This document shows positions 1 through 7,770 of a stretch of DNA of 64,000 nucleotides, one piece after another; within the stretch, counting starts at the first letter, position 1; every line of letters starts with the position of its first letter. The notes beneath the pieces are model-generated. The model saw only the letters and a list, made by a program, of their open reading frames with translations. It was not told where the DNA came from and ran no database searches. Made by a program: the position numbers and the translations under genes. This DNA comes from Alistipes sp. (GTDB lineage Bacteria > Bacteroidota > Bacteroidia > Bacteroidales > Rikenellaceae): assembly GCA_017646625.1 (NCBI GenBank), contig JAGCMF010000019.1, positions 1-64,000 of the forward strand. Direction: 5' to 3'.

Positions 1-52
1 GTAGTTTTTTTTGTTGTGTTTTAGTGGAGGCTTGCTCAAAATAAAACATAAC

Positions 53-83
53 AAAAAAAAGCAACAGAGACTAACTCTGTTGC
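53..83 (-). terminator. Rho-independent terminator (duplicate copy)
   Basis: A perfect 9-bp stem (61-69 with 75-83, GCAACAGAG/CTCTGTTGC) with a 5-nt loop is followed on the minus strand by eight T (A run at 53-60). It is the duplicate of the terminator behind the intact tRNA-Lys. Here it follows only a truncated tRNA end. Confidence 0.8.
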
Positions 84-95
84 TCGTTCATGACT

Positions 96-119
96 TGGTG
101 AATCCGCCGGGGTTCGAAC
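96..119 (-). pseudogene. tRNA-Lys 3' fragment
   Basis: The 24 nt match the 3' end of tRNA-Lys: the T loop GTTCGAAC, the 3' T stem, the 3' acceptor strand and the encoded CCA. The rest of the tRNA is missing and is replaced by unrelated sequence from 120 onward. Such 3' fragments are typical attachment-site remnants of integrative elements, but no integrase is visible in the window. Confidence 0.75.
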
Positions 120-262
120 GGCTTTAGCCGTAGCGGGGATGCCATATAAGCGCAGACCACAGGTCGAGCAATAAATCACACCCTATCCCCGCAACCCGCA
201 TTAAGTGAGAAAGCACGGAGGAGAAAAGAACGAGCTACTTGTTTGTACAAGTAGTTTTTTTT
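120..262. other. Unassigned spacer between repeat copies; possible structured RNA
   Basis: There is no plausible reading frame. The spacer has a hairpin-forming ACGGC/GCCGT pair near 118-131, an 8-bp inverted repeat GCGGGGAT (133-140) with ATCCCCGC (185-192), and a plus-strand terminator at its right end (235-262). A plus-strand transcript would be a compact structured RNA of roughly 130 nt, but I see no promoter and could not match it to tmRNA, 6S, RNase P or SRP RNA. It may equally be the residue of an excised element. Confidence 0.3.
235..262 (+). terminator. Rho-independent terminator
   Basis: An 8-bp perfect stem CTACTTGT (235-242) with ACAAGTAG (247-254) and a TTGT loop is followed by eight T on the plus strand. 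The start of the window (GTAG plus eight T) looks like the tail of a second copy of the same hairpin. What it terminates is unclear because no plus-strand gene lies upstream in the window. Confidence 0.7.
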
Positions 263-369
263 GTTGTGTTTTAGTGGAGGCTTGCTCAAAATAAAACATA
301 ACAAAAAAAAGCAACAGAGACTAACTCTGTTGCTCGTTCATGACTTGGTGAATCCGCCGGGGTTCGAAC
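251..369. repeat. Direct repeat, copy 2 (within intact tRNA-Lys locus)
   Basis: Identical to 1-119. It spans the plus-strand T run, the tRNA terminator and the 3' end of the intact tRNA-Lys gene. Confidence 0.9.
302..333 (-). terminator. Rho-independent terminator of tRNA-Lys
   Basis: A perfect 9-bp stem (311-319 with 325-333) is followed on the minus strand by eight T (303-310). It lies 12 nt beyond the encoded CCA of tRNA-Lys, so it ends that transcript. Confidence 0.9.
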
Positions 370-421
370 CCGGGACCCCAACATTAAAAGTGTTGTGCTC
401 TACCTACTGAGCTACGGATTC
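346..421 (-). tRNA. tRNA-Lys (anticodon UUU)
   Basis: Read on the minus strand the sequence folds as a complete 76-nt cloverleaf. The acceptor stem is GAATCCG with CGGATTC, the D arm GCTC/GAGC, the anticodon stem CAACA/TGTTG with loop CTTTTAA, and the T arm CCGGG/CCCGG with loop TTCGAAC. The 3' CCA is encoded (346-348). The anticodon TTT reads lysine codons AAA and AAG. A canonical promoter lies just upstream and a terminator just downstream, so it is a single-gene transcript. Confidence 0.97.
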
Positions 422-454
422 TCCGATTACCAAAGGCTTTCGCGTTTGGTGGTG

Positions 455-485
455 CAAAGATAGCAATTATTTTTATTATACCAAA
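455..485 (-). promoter_or_regulatory. Promoter of tRNA-Lys
   Basis: On the minus strand a -33 TTTG (485-482) and a -7 TATCTTTG (462-455) are separated by 19 nt, the Bacteroidota sigma-ABfr layout. The predicted start at about 448 gives a 27-nt leader before the mature tRNA. Confidence 0.8.
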
Positions 486-510
486 ATAATAGCTAACAAT
501 CTTCTCTTTT

Positions 511-1005
511 TCACGCCTCGGCGTGGTGTGCTATATCTGCCACCGTGGCACCAACATACGCTATCAGGTCGTTGGGGGCGATGGCTATCTGCAGGCCACG
601 TACACCAGCGCTTATATAAATACGGTCATGGTCGAGGCAGGTAGCATGTATGAATGTAGGGAATGGTTTACGCATGCCTATGGGCGAGCAGCCACCGCGT
701 ATGTAGCCCGTTGTTGGTAGTAGCTCCTTCATTGGTATGAGGTCGGCCTTCTTATTTGCCGAGATGCGTGCTGCAGCCTTTAGGTCCACCTCCATATCAC
801 CAGGTATTACACATACGAAGAGGCCTGTGCGGTCGCCACGTAGCACAAGGGTCTTAAATACCGTGGCTATATCCTCACCGAGTTCCTCGGCTACATGTGT
901 CGCTGCGAGGTTATCCTCATCAACAGTATATGGTACTAGGTCGTAGGCTATCTTCGCCCTATCCAATAGGCGTGCAGCATTGGTCTTTTCTATCTTCTTT
1001 GCCAT
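511..1005 (-). CDS. ybaK: Cys-tRNA(Pro)/prolyl-tRNA deacylase, YbaK family
   Basis: A 164-residue protein of the YbaK/EbsC editing family, which in trans hydrolyses Cys mischarged on tRNA-Pro. The length matches the family (E. coli about 159). The expected catalytic lysine is in VFKTLVLRG (Lys51), and the conserved glycine-rich GGCSPIG segment (104-110) is present. It is a single cytosolic domain with no signal peptide. It is transcribed divergently from the dehydrogenase at 1059; the two -7 boxes lie only 13 nt apart, so expression may interfere. Assignment to the YbaK subfamily rather than ProX/PrdX is by general similarity. Confidence 0.9.
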   Translation of the reverse strand: MAKKIEKTNAARLLDRAKIAYDLVPYTVDEDNLAATHVAEELGEDIATVFKTLVLRGDRTGLFVCVIPGDMEVDLKAAARISANKKADLIPMKELLPTTGYIRGGCSPIGMRKPFPTFIHATCLDHDRIYISAGVRGLQIAIAPNDLIAYVGATVADIAHHAEA

Positions 1006-1026
1006 AGTAATATCCCTTTATGGGTG

Positions 1027-1054
1027 CGAAGATACAAAAAAATGAGTATCTTTG
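1027..1054. promoter_or_regulatory. Divergent overlapping promoters of ybaK and the dehydrogenase
   Basis: The minus-strand -7 box TATCTTCG (1034-1027) serves ybaK and the plus-strand -7 box TATCTTTG (1047-1054) serves the dehydrogenase. The plus promoter puts the RNA start at or next to the ATG at 1059, so that mRNA is probably leaderless. Confidence 0.6.
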
Positions 1055-1058
1055 CGGT

Positions 1059-1850
1059 ATGAGTTATGCGTTGATTACAGGAGCATCGTCGGGCATAGGT
1101 CGTTGCTACGCCCGTGAGTTAGCTAAACGAGGATACGATATTATTGCTGTCAGCAACCAGCAGCAGGAGCTTGAGGCTGTGGCGGAGGAGCTACGTCACG
1201 ACTTCGGCATCACGGCACATGCCCTCTATGCCGACCTTGCAGAGGCAGATGCCGCAAAGAGCATCTTTGCGCGCTGCGAGGCAGAGGAATGGTGTGTCGA
1301 GATACTGATATGTAATGCTGGCATGCTACTCTTCTCCACACTCATGAAGACCGACCCCGCAAGGCTACATACCATCATAGGTCTACACTGCACCACCACA
1401 ACACTCCTATGTCGTTACTTTGGTGAGAAGATGAAGGCACAGCGCAAGGGCCGCATACTGCTCATGTCGTCATCCACAGCATGGCTTCCATACCCCACCA
1501 TATCGCACTATAGCGCGACGAAGGCATACATCAAGAGTCTCGCCTTTGCCATGTGGTACGAGTTACACCGCCACGGTGTGAGTGTCACCGCTGTATTCCC
1601 AGGAGCTGTCGACACACCCTTCTACAACCTTAAGCCAAGCCTCCGCAAGACCTTTGTGCGTCTGGGCGTTATGCTCCCCGCCGAGGTCATTGCGCGCCGT
1701 GGCATACGCGCCATGATGCGTGGTCGTAGACGTCTCACACCTGGCCTATTCACCAAGTTCGTCGTCGGCGTATGTGCCATACTACCAGCACGCATCCTCG
1801 ACATCATGATACGCATAAAGCCCATCAAAAGGCTCCTCGAGAGGGTCTAA
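1059..1850 (+). CDS. Short-chain dehydrogenase/reductase (SDR)
   Basis: A classical SDR oxidoreductase of about 263 residues with a Rossmann fold. The cofactor motif TGASSGIG is at residues 7-14, an NAG motif follows in CNAGML, and the catalytic Ser (about 138), Tyr151 and Lys155 lie in the YSATK context. The substrate cannot be told from sequence. I chose ATG 1059 rather than a start at 1020 because the -7 box TATCTTTG (1047-1054) lies between them and the SDR fold begins directly at 1059. The gene is convergent with the HAD phosphatase, and the two stop codons overlap by 4 bp. Confidence 0.9.
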   Translation: MSYALITGASSGIGRCYARELAKRGYDIIAVSNQQQELEAVAEELRHDFGITAHALYADLAEADAAKSIFARCEAEEWCVEILICNAGMLLFSTLMKTDPARLHTIIGLHCTTTTLLCRYFGEKMKAQRKGRILLMSSSTAWLPYPTISHYSATKAYIKSLAFAMWYELHRHGVSVTAVFPGAVDTPFYNLKPSLRKTFVRLGVMLPAEVIARRGIRAMMRGRRRLTPGLFTKFVVGVCAILPARILDIMIRIKPIKRLLERV

Positions 1851-2518
1851 CCCTCCACAAGTTCGCGTAGCATAGCCACGCTTACATCCCTGAAGTCGTC
1901 GACGATGACATCGGCATCCGTCGACGCGAGAAACTCACGGCTGAATGTTGTCGCGAGGGCCACCACCTTTATTCCTGCGCGCTTTGCCGCCTCAATGCCT
2001 GCCTCGGCATCCTCAAACACCACGCACTCGCATGGCTCGAGGCCCAACTTGGCCGCCGCAGTGAGGTATATCTCTGGATCGGGCTTACAGCGCGTAACCT
2101 CGTCGCCAGCGACAGCGGCACTAAAGTAATCCCTGATATGGCACTTATCGAGCACAAAGTCTACGTTAGCCCTATATCCAGATGAGCCAACAGCACATCG
2201 TAGTCCCTCGCCCTTTGCCTCCTCAAGGAAGGCAACAAGACCTGGTTGTGGCACAATGGTAGGCGCATATATCTCACGATATATAGCCTCCTTCTCGTTG
2301 CCGAGCTCGCGTATGCCAACACGTGCGACAACATCTGCTGGCATAAGTTCACCCATGATGTCGTCATTACCCTTACCGAAGACTCGGCTCAACTCGTCGA
2401 ACGACCTCTCGACACCATAACGGCGAAAAAACTCTGCAAAGGCAGCACGGTGCACCTCGAGGTTATTAACAAGCACACCATCCATATCGAATAGTAAACC
2501 CTTAAGTATTCCCTTCAT
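1847..2518 (-). CDS. HAD-superfamily phosphatase, beta-phosphoglucomutase-like
   Basis: A 223-residue HAD hydrolase with motif I FDMDGVLVNN near the N-terminus (nucleophile Asp and acid/base Asp), a helical cap, motif II in VGSSG, and motif III/IV around KPDPEIY and VFEDAEAGI. Length and motif spacing fit the beta-phosphoglucomutase/phosphoglycolate phosphatase branch, which acts on small phosphorylated sugars. The substrate is not deducible. A good -7 box lies 18 nt upstream, so it is a short-leader monocistronic gene, convergent with the dehydrogenase. Confidence 0.88.
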   Translation of the reverse strand: MKGILKGLLFDMDGVLVNNLEVHRAAFAEFFRRYGVERSFDELSRVFGKGNDDIMGELMPADVVARVGIRELGNEKEAIYREIYAPTIVPQPGLVAFLEEAKGEGLRCAVGSSGYRANVDFVLDKCHIRDYFSAAVAGDEVTRCKPDPEIYLTAAAKLGLEPCECVVFEDAEAGIEAAKRAGIKVVALATTFSREFLASTDADVIVDDFRDVSVAMLRELVEG

Positions 2519-2535
2519 AACATCCTATTTTGGCA

Positions 2536-2543
2536 CAAAGGTA
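2536..2543 (-). promoter_or_regulatory. -7 box of the HAD phosphatase gene
   Basis: TACCTTTG on the minus strand (2543-2536). The expected RNA start is about 2529, giving an 11-nt leader before ATG 2518. Confidence 0.6.
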
Positions 2544-2617
2544 ACATTTTTGTTTAAATATTTTAACTGCCTATTTGATACCATCGTCAACATATTGTAA
2601 TTTTAAACAAAAATAGT

Positions 2618-2625
2618 TACATTTG
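2618..2625 (+). promoter_or_regulatory. -7 box of the lytS-like gene
   Basis: TACATTTG lies 6 nt before ATG 2632. The predicted transcript starts at or next to the start codon (leaderless), which argues against the in-frame TTG at 2623 that overlaps this box. Confidence 0.6.
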
Positions 2626-2631
2626 CACATT

Positions 2632-3678
2632 ATGAAGCGATTTAAAAAATGGAGTTTGGGTGAGAATATGCTATACACACTCGTGTGGACAGCGATATTT
2701 CTTATTCCCTTTATGAACGCACAGCTCATGTCGGAGCACGAGGTGGACTTCAACAAGGTAATCATCTCGTGGGGTAAGATATCACCCTACTTTTTAATCT
2801 TCATCATCAACACCACACTGCTCGCACCACGTCTGCTGCTACGCAACCGCTACTGGCTATACAGCATCCTACTCCTTACCGTTGTATGCTCAATATTCGG
2901 TGCCATCGAGATTCTCGACTTCAGATATTGGCAGTCGGATATAAACCTTCGTGATAAGGCATCATTCACCGACCTTGAGTGGTATTGGAACATTGTGATA
3001 TGTATACTCATGTCGGGAGCTAACTCCATGATCAAGCTCTACTACAAATCCCTTGAGACAGAGAGCCGCATGACATTCCTCGAGAAGCAGAACATCGAGA
3101 CACAGATGCAGTATCTGAAGTATCAGATAAACCCCCACTTCCTGATGAACACGCTTAACAACATCTATGCGATGATAGACTTCGACAGCGAGATGGCCAA
3201 GACGAGTATCATGGAGCTATCGCGCATGCTACGCCATGTGCTCTACGACTCTGGGGAGCAGCATACAACACTCGACAAGGAGGTTGATTTCATACACAAC
3301 TACATAGAACTCATGCGCATACGCTTTATCGACGAGGTGAAGGTTACGTTCAACACCCCCGATATTACCACATGTCGCAAGATAAGAATACCGCCACTGC
3401 TCATCATCGTGCTCGTGGAGAATGCCTTCAAGCATGGCATAAGCTATAATAGCGACTCGTTTATCACCATTAACATCACGGCCGATGACAACGAGTTAAC
3501 ATGTGTTGTGGCCAACAGCCGCCACCACACGCCTGCATCGCCACATAGTGGCATAGGCATCAACAACATCACCAAACGTCTCGACCTACTCTTTGGCAAG
3601 AGGTACTCGCTGACGACAGATGAGAGTGACAGCAGCATATATATTGTCGAATTAATAATACCTATAACAGATAAATAG
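2632..3678 (+). CDS. Sensor histidine kinase, LytS/YehU type
   Basis: An inner-membrane sensor kinase of about 348 residues. The N-terminal third has about four hydrophobic segments. It is followed by a short coiled linker (TFLEKQNIETQM) and the His_kinase (PF06580) motif QINPHFLMN with phospho-acceptor His169. The C-terminal ATPase domain has an N box in VENAFKHGI and the GIGI lid. There is no large periplasmic domain, so the signal is probably sensed within or at the membrane. The response-regulator gene follows after 1 nt, so the two are co-transcribed and probably translationally coupled. Confidence 0.92.
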   Translation: MKRFKKWSLGENMLYTLVWTAIFLIPFMNAQLMSEHEVDFNKVIISWGKISPYFLIFIINTTLLAPRLLLRNRYWLYSILLLTVVCSIFGAIEILDFRYWQSDINLRDKASFTDLEWYWNIVICILMSGANSMIKLYYKSLETESRMTFLEKQNIETQMQYLKYQINPHFLMNTLNNIYAMIDFDSEMAKTSIMELSRMLRHVLYDSGEQHTTLDKEVDFIHNYIELMRIRFIDEVKVTFNTPDITTCRKIRIPPLLIIVLVENAFKHGISYNSDSFITINITADDNELTCVVANSRHHTPASPHSGIGINNITKRLDLLFGKRYSLTTDESDSSIYIVELIIPITDK

Positions 3679-3679
3679 T

Positions 3680-4414
3680 ATGGTTAGATGTATCGCAATT
3701 GACGACGAGCCATTGGCACTACGTCACATCAAGAGTTATATAGAACGCACTGAACAATTAGAGCTTGTTGCGGCATGTCGTAGCGCAATTGAGGCACAGA
3801 GGGTGCTCGAGAGTGAACACGTGGATCTCATCTTCGTGGATATTAACATGCCCGACATGACAGGTCTGGAGTTTGTGCGCACACTAACATCGACACACTA
3901 CATCGTCTTCACCACCGCGCACTCGGAGTATGCTCTCGAGGGCTTCAAGCTAAATGCCATAGACTACCTACTTAAGCCCTTCACATATGACGAGTTTATG
4001 AAGGCATCACAGAAGGCCATCTCACTTGTAGACCTCGTTGAACGCTGTCATGCTGCCGAGAGCACCATAGCGAAGAATGAGGCCGAGAGTACCGATAAGG
4101 AGTTTATATCGGTGAAGGCAGACTATAAGACACAGCTTGTGAAAATTGCCGACATCGTATATCTGGAGAGTGCTGGCGAATATGTCCGCCTACATATTGA
4201 GGGTAGCTCTACAATCACGACACTCTTCCGTCTGAAGAACATGGAGACATCGTTGCCACAGGATCTATTCTTGCGCGTGCACCGATCGTACATCGTAAAC
4301 ATAAAGCGAATATCGAGCTACACGAAGGGTCGCATATTCCTCGACAACGGCGAGTATATACCTCTCGGCGAGAATTATAAGGAACGATTCTTTGAGTACT
4401 TCAACAAGCTATAA
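3680..4414 (+). CDS. LytTR-family DNA-binding response regulator
   Basis: A 244-residue regulator. The N-terminal receiver domain has the acidic pair DDE at 8-10, the phosphorylation Asp54 in FVDINMPD, Thr in FTTAH and Lys in LLKPF. A C-terminal LytTR DNA-binding domain (about 140-244) has the typical VRLHIEG and LRVHRSYIVN segments. It is the partner of the kinase immediately upstream. The target genes are not evident; the neighbouring membrane protein at 4627 is on the other strand and separated by a repeat. Confidence 0.93.
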   Translation: MVRCIAIDDEPLALRHIKSYIERTEQLELVAACRSAIEAQRVLESEHVDLIFVDINMPDMTGLEFVRTLTSTHYIVFTTAHSEYALEGFKLNAIDYLLKPFTYDEFMKASQKAISLVDLVERCHAAESTIAKNEAESTDKEFISVKADYKTQLVKIADIVYLESAGEYVRLHIEGSSTITTLFRLKNMETSLPQDLFLRVHRSYIVNIKRISSYTKGRIFLDNGEYIPLGENYKERFFEYFNKL

Positions 4415-4422
4415 CATCATAG

Positions 4423-4542
4423 GAGAGTGAATAAAAAGTCTATTTTGTCGTTACGCTTGCCCTCAAAATGCTCATTTACGCACAGTAAACTCCGCTTTTT
4501 CGGGCTTCGCAAGCCTAAAACTACATCTTTTTATTCACTCTC
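4423..4542 (-). repeat. 120-bp MITE-like element, copy 1
   Basis: This is one of five copies, each exactly 120 bp, bounded by the 16-bp terminal inverted repeat GAGAGTGAATAAAAAG. Internally there is a small hairpin (GGCTTGCGAAGCC) and a GTTTAC/GTAAAT pairing. It is in the inverse orientation to copies 2-4. No coding capacity. Confidence 0.9.
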
Positions 4543-4549
4543 TAATTAT

Positions 4550-4583
4550 GGGGGCTGGCTATGTTACTTTTTAGTCAGCCTCC
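4550..4583 (-). repeat. Hairpin module associated with the 120-bp element, copy 1
   Basis: An inverted repeat with arms GGGGCTGGCT and AGTCAGCC around a TTACTTTTT centre. It is nearly the reverse complement of 15062-15093, and lies at the same end of the 120-bp element as in copies 2-4. Confidence 0.75.
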
Positions 4584-4626
4584 AATATTTATAGAGACTA
4601 TATAACAGTTAGACAGCTTCGACATA

Positions 4627-5325
4627 CTACCAGTCGAATAATATATCCTTCATCTTTCGCCACATATGCTTGCGTGCAACACGTCGATTGTTAGCATCCA
4701 AGAGTCTTACAGCATATTCTAAAGGACCCTCATCAGTTAAGGCATCAGAAAACGACTTCGCGACTCTCCATAATATGGTTGTAAGCACGCCTATAGATAG
4801 CGAGGCAACATACCATATATATATTAACTTGAGACCATCGACATAGAAGCAACCAACGACAAAGAATATCAGGAAGGTGAAGAAGCCTCCATTTATCCAA
4901 TCACGACCACTCGCCCTGCGCTCTAAAGGCCAAGACTCGGTTATGGGGGTGCGCTTAAGGTTACACCACAATATCAGCGTGAAGTATAGTCCCGAGAAGA
5001 TGGCCGTTATCCACTTGACAGGGCCATCAACATCACATATATCACCCCAAAACCACACTACAGCTGCAACGATGAGCAGAACAATGGTGTGTTCCAAGAG
5101 ACACATGCGCGCATAACGGAGATGTGCTCTATAAACCCTATGTAGGCTATCCCCCACCTCGCGTGCAAGTCTTAACCTCTCCTCACTTGTCTCCTCCTGA
5201 CTACATTCATCTAACTCGTCATCATCGTCATAGACCTCCTCGCACCTCGCCTTAAGGTTTATAAGGTCAATGTCACAATCATAGGCACTCGCCTTATGAT
5301 ATACAATACCTGTCTGCTTTTCCAT
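4627..5325 (-). CDS. Hypothetical membrane protein
   Basis: A 232-residue protein I do not recognise. The N-terminal 60 residues are hydrophilic and very acidic (DDDDELDE around 34-41). Four hydrophobic segments follow in two pairs (about 80-97, 105-122, 145-160, 165-185), then a basic C-terminal tail (RRVARKHMWRK). There is no signal peptide; the soluble ends are probably cytoplasmic. A -7 box TACCTTTG lies about 30 nt upstream. It stands alone between the LytTR regulator and the decarboxylase operon; no function is proposed. Confidence 0.75.
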   Translation of the reverse strand: MEKQTGIVYHKASAYDCDIDLINLKARCEEVYDDDDELDECSQEETSEERLRLAREVGDSLHRVYRAHLRYARMCLLEHTIVLLIVAAVVWFWGDICDVDGPVKWITAIFSGLYFTLILWCNLKRTPITESWPLERRASGRDWINGGFFTFLIFFVVGCFYVDGLKLIYIWYVASLSIGVLTTILWRVAKSFSDALTDEGPLEYAVRLLDANNRRVARKHMWRKMKDILFDW

Positions 5326-5356
5326 ACTACCCTACTTTTATTACTTGTTCGTAGAG

Positions 5357-5364
5357 CAAAGGTA
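5357..5364 (-). promoter_or_regulatory. -7 box of the membrane protein gene
   Basis: TACCTTTG on the minus strand, 32 nt upstream of the start codon at 5325. The -33 element is weak. Confidence 0.5.
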
Positions 5365-5440
5365 GAGTATCATTTTGCCAATAAGCGTCAAAATGAAAAT
5401 TTAGATTTAGGATTAGAAGGCTGCAGATACAACTCTCGGC

Positions 5441-5494
5441 AAAAATGCCGTCGATGGGTAGTACTATGCGTACGTCCCATTGACGGCACTTTTT
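5441..5494. terminator. Bidirectional hairpin terminator after the decarboxylase operon
   Basis: A 13-bp stem (5446-5458 with 5476-5488, GCCGTC/GACGGC core, one G-T position) is flanked by five A on the left and five T on the right, so it can act on both strands. It is about 40 nt past the stop of the beta subunit and probably ends the mce-mmdA operon on the minus strand. Confidence 0.85.
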
Positions 5495-5530
5495 GTTAGA
5501 GGCAGTAGATGTCTGCCTTATAATTTTAAA

Positions 5531-6946
5531 TTACAGGGGAAGGAAAGCCAACAGAATACCCGCAGCAACTGCTGAACCGATAACACCCGCCACGTTAGGA
5601 CCCATAGCGTGCATCAAAAGGAAGTTACCAGGGTTGTACTGCTGACCAACGGTCTGCGATACGCGAGCTGCCATAGGCACGGCTGATACACCCGCAGAAC
5701 CGATAAGTGGATTGATCTTCTCCTTTGAGAACAAGTTCATAATCTTGGCAAGGATAACACCTGATGCTGAACCGAAAGAGAAGGCAACGATACCCAATGT
5801 AAGGATACCGAGGGTCTGCCAGTTAAGGAACGCATCAGCAGTTGCTGTAGCACCTACAGAGATACCAAGGAAGATAGTAACAATGTTCATCAACTCGTTC
5901 TGCACGGTCTTTGAGAGACGTTCAGTAACGCCACACTCCTTCATCAAGTTACCCAACATCAAGCAGCCGATAAGTGGTGCTGCAGATGGCAAGAGGATAG
6001 CGATGATAACGGTGATGATGATAGGGAAGATAATCTTCTCACGCTGTGACACAGTGCGAAGCTGCTTCATCTCAATCTTACGTTCCTTCTCTGTTGTCAA
6101 GAGCTTCATGATAGGAGGCTGGATGACAGGAACAAGGGCCATGTAAGAGTATGCCGCAACGGCAATAGGACCCAACAAGTGGGGAGCAAGCTTCGATGTG
6201 AGGTAGATAGCCGTAGGACCATCAGCACCACCGATGATACCGATAGAGCCAGACTCCCAGTAGTTGAAGCCGAGAGCCAACGCACCAAGGAATGTAGCGA
6301 AGATACCAATCTGCGCAGCTGCACCAAGCAACAAGCTCTTTGGGTTAGCGATGAGTGGACCGAAGTCTGTCATGGCACCTACACCCACGAAGATCAAGCA
6401 AGGATAGATACCGAGCTTAACACCGAGGTAGAGGTAGTCCAACAAACCTGCTGAACCGAGAGCAAAGTCGCCCCAGTGAACATGGCCACCAGCGAAAAAC
6501 TCCGAGTGGAACATGCCAGCACCTGGAAGGTTAGTGAGCAACATACCAAATGCGATAGGCATAAGGAGCAATGGCTCGAACTTCTTAACGATAGCGAGGT
6601 AGAGGAGCACAAATGCCACGAGGATCATCACAGCATAACGCCAATCCTTGGCAAAGCCACTGAAGCCCGCCTGGTCAACGAAGTCACCCACAGCTTTGCC
6701 CACGCTAAAATCGTTGTCTATAGCAGCGTTGTCACGGCCCTGTGAGCCAGACATTGGAGCTGCAGCCTCCTCGACAGCCACAACAGGAGCCTCCTCGACA
6801 GCCTCCGCCTCAACGACAGGAGCAACCGTCTCAACAGACTCTACATCTGCAGCAACCTCGTCAGTCTCAACAGCCATTGCTGGCGTAGCAACTGCGAGCA
6901 TCACAGCCGAGAGGAGCAATGAGAAATAGAATTTTACACTCTTCAT
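5531..6946 (-). CDS. Methylmalonyl-CoA/oxaloacetate decarboxylase beta subunit (Na+ pump) with N-terminal extension
   Basis: This is the membrane subunit of the biotin-dependent sodium-translocating decarboxylase. It transfers CO2 off carboxybiotin and exports Na+. Family signatures include [10 protein letters not shown], the long run of hydrophobic helices, and [12 protein letters not shown]. It has 471 residues, longer than the usual 370-430. The surplus is an N-terminal signal-peptide-like segment (residues 1-25, ending AMA) followed by about 45 residues of low-complexity Ala/Val/Glu sequence. The fifth gene of the mce-mmdA operon. Whether the extension is cleaved or marks an extracytoplasmic tail is unknown. 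Confidence 0.93.
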   Translation of the reverse strand: MKSVKFYFSLLLSAVMLAVATPAMAVETDEVAADVESVETVAPVVEAEAVEEAPVVAVEEAAAPMSGSQGRDNAAIDNDFSVGKAVGDFVDQAGFSGFAKDWRYAVMILVAFVLLYLAIVKKFEPLLLMPIAFGMLLTNLPGAGMFHSEFFAGGHVHWGDFALGSAGLLDYLYLGVKLGIYPCLIFVGVGAMTDFGPLIANPKSLLLGAAAQIGIFATFLGALALGFNYWESGSIGIIGGADGPTAIYLTSKLAPHLLGPIAVAAYSYMALVPVIQPPIMKLLTTEKERKIEMKQLRTVSQREKIIFPIIITVIIAILLPSAAPLIGCLMLGNLMKECGVTERLSKTVQNELMNIVTIFLGISVGATATADAFLNWQTLGILTLGIVAFSFGSASGVILAKIMNLFSKEKINPLIGSAGVSAVPMAARVSQTVGQQYNPGNFLLMHAMGPNVAGVIGSAVAAGILLAFLPL

Positions 6947-6973
6947 ATTACGTTAATAATTAAAGAGTTAGTA

Positions 6974-7402
6974 TTACTCGAGGTCGATGAGAGCCTCACC
7001 CTGCTGAACAGCCTTACCCTCGGTAACGTAGATCTTCTTAACGGTACCAGCTGCAGGAGCCATAATCTCGTTCTCCATCTTCATGGCCTCGAGAGTCATG
7101 AGAACCTCACCAGCCTTAACAGCCTGACCCTCCTTAACCTTAACCTTTGACACGTTACCTGGAAGTGGTGACTTGATTGAGCCAGCATTGCCTGTGAGAG
7201 GCTGTGCAGGAGCATCTACGAAGTCTGCACTTGAAGATGAAGGCTTAACAGCAGCGATCTTTGGAGATACAATAGCCTCCTCCTTCTCGATCTGCACTGT
7301 GTAGCTCTTACCATTAAGCTCGACACGGGCAGTGTTGCGATCTGTCTCCTCGACGATAGCCTCGTAGCCCTTGCCGTTAATATTGAATTTGAATTTCTGC
7401 AT
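6974..7402 (-). CDS. Biotin carboxyl carrier protein of the decarboxylase
   Basis: A 142-residue biotinyl carrier. The C-terminal lipoyl/biotinyl domain (about 73-142) contains the biotinylation motif EAMKMENE with Lys108. The N-terminal half (KFNINGKGYEA) resembles the linker domain of decarboxylase alpha/gamma chains, followed by a short Ser/Ala/Pro hinge. It shuttles the carboxyl group from the transferase (mmdA) to the beta subunit. Being a separate small protein rather than fused to the carboxyltransferase matches the methylmalonyl-CoA decarboxylase arrangement. Confidence 0.95.
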   Translation of the reverse strand: MQKFKFNINGKGYEAIVEETDRNTARVELNGKSYTVQIEKEEAIVSPKIAAVKPSSSSADFVDAPAQPLTGNAGSIKSPLPGNVSKVKVKEGQAVKAGEVLMTLEAMKMENEIMAPAAGTVKKIYVTEGKAVQQGEALIDLE

Positions 7403-7434
7403 AATAAGCGTTAGTTAATCGAAGTGTTTGTGTT

Positions 7435-7749
7435 TTACAATTGCTTGTGAATATTGCGTACCTGCCATGCCGAAACATCGTGGTTCTGGCGGAAGGTAAG
7501 TACGTCACTCTCCTCATCATGACGGTTGAAGAAGAGGTTGACAGCCATAGCAATGGCTGCCACCTCCTCGTCAGTGATTTCGTCAGATGATGTTGCTGCG
7601 GGCGCGATAGCAGCACTCTTTCTCTCCTTAAATATCAATCCGAAGAGCTTCAAGATGAAGATAAGAAGAATAAGCACCACGAACACCAACAAGATGCTCA
7701 CAAGTGCTATAAGAACTGCGTTAACCCAGTTTGTTGCAAGTATCATCAT
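7435..7749 (-). CDS. Decarboxylase gamma subunit (OadG-like)
   Basis: A 104-residue protein with one N-terminal transmembrane helix (about 9-38, rich in Val/Leu/Ile) and a charged cytoplasmic tail (EEVAAIAMAVNLFF) typical of sodium-pump decarboxylase gamma chains. The chain anchors the carboxyltransferase and carrier to the beta subunit. It lies between mmdA and the carrier in the operon, with short gaps on both sides. Small size makes identification depend partly on context, but both topology and position fit. Confidence 0.88.
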   Translation of the reverse strand: MMILATNWVNAVLIALVSILLVFVVLILLIFILKLFGLIFKERKSAAIAPAATSSDEITDEEVAAIAMAVNLFFNRHDEESDVLTFRQNHDVSAWQVRNIHKQL

Positions 7750-7770
7750 AACTTATCCAATATTTATATA

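Larger units (their letters stand above)
1..119. repeat. Direct repeat, copy 1 (tRNA-Lys 3' end plus terminator)
   Basis: This stretch is identical to 251-369, offset by exactly 250 bp. It contains the last 24 nt of a tRNA-Lys gene and the minus-strand terminator that follows it. Identity stops at position 120/370, inside the T arm of the tRNA. The left end is cut by the window edge, so the repeat may extend further out. Confidence 0.9.

Noticed and set aside
120-262. tmRNA, 6S RNA or RNase P RNA in the spacer between tRNA repeats
   Set aside because: The length is too short and hallmark conserved segments of these RNAs are missing.
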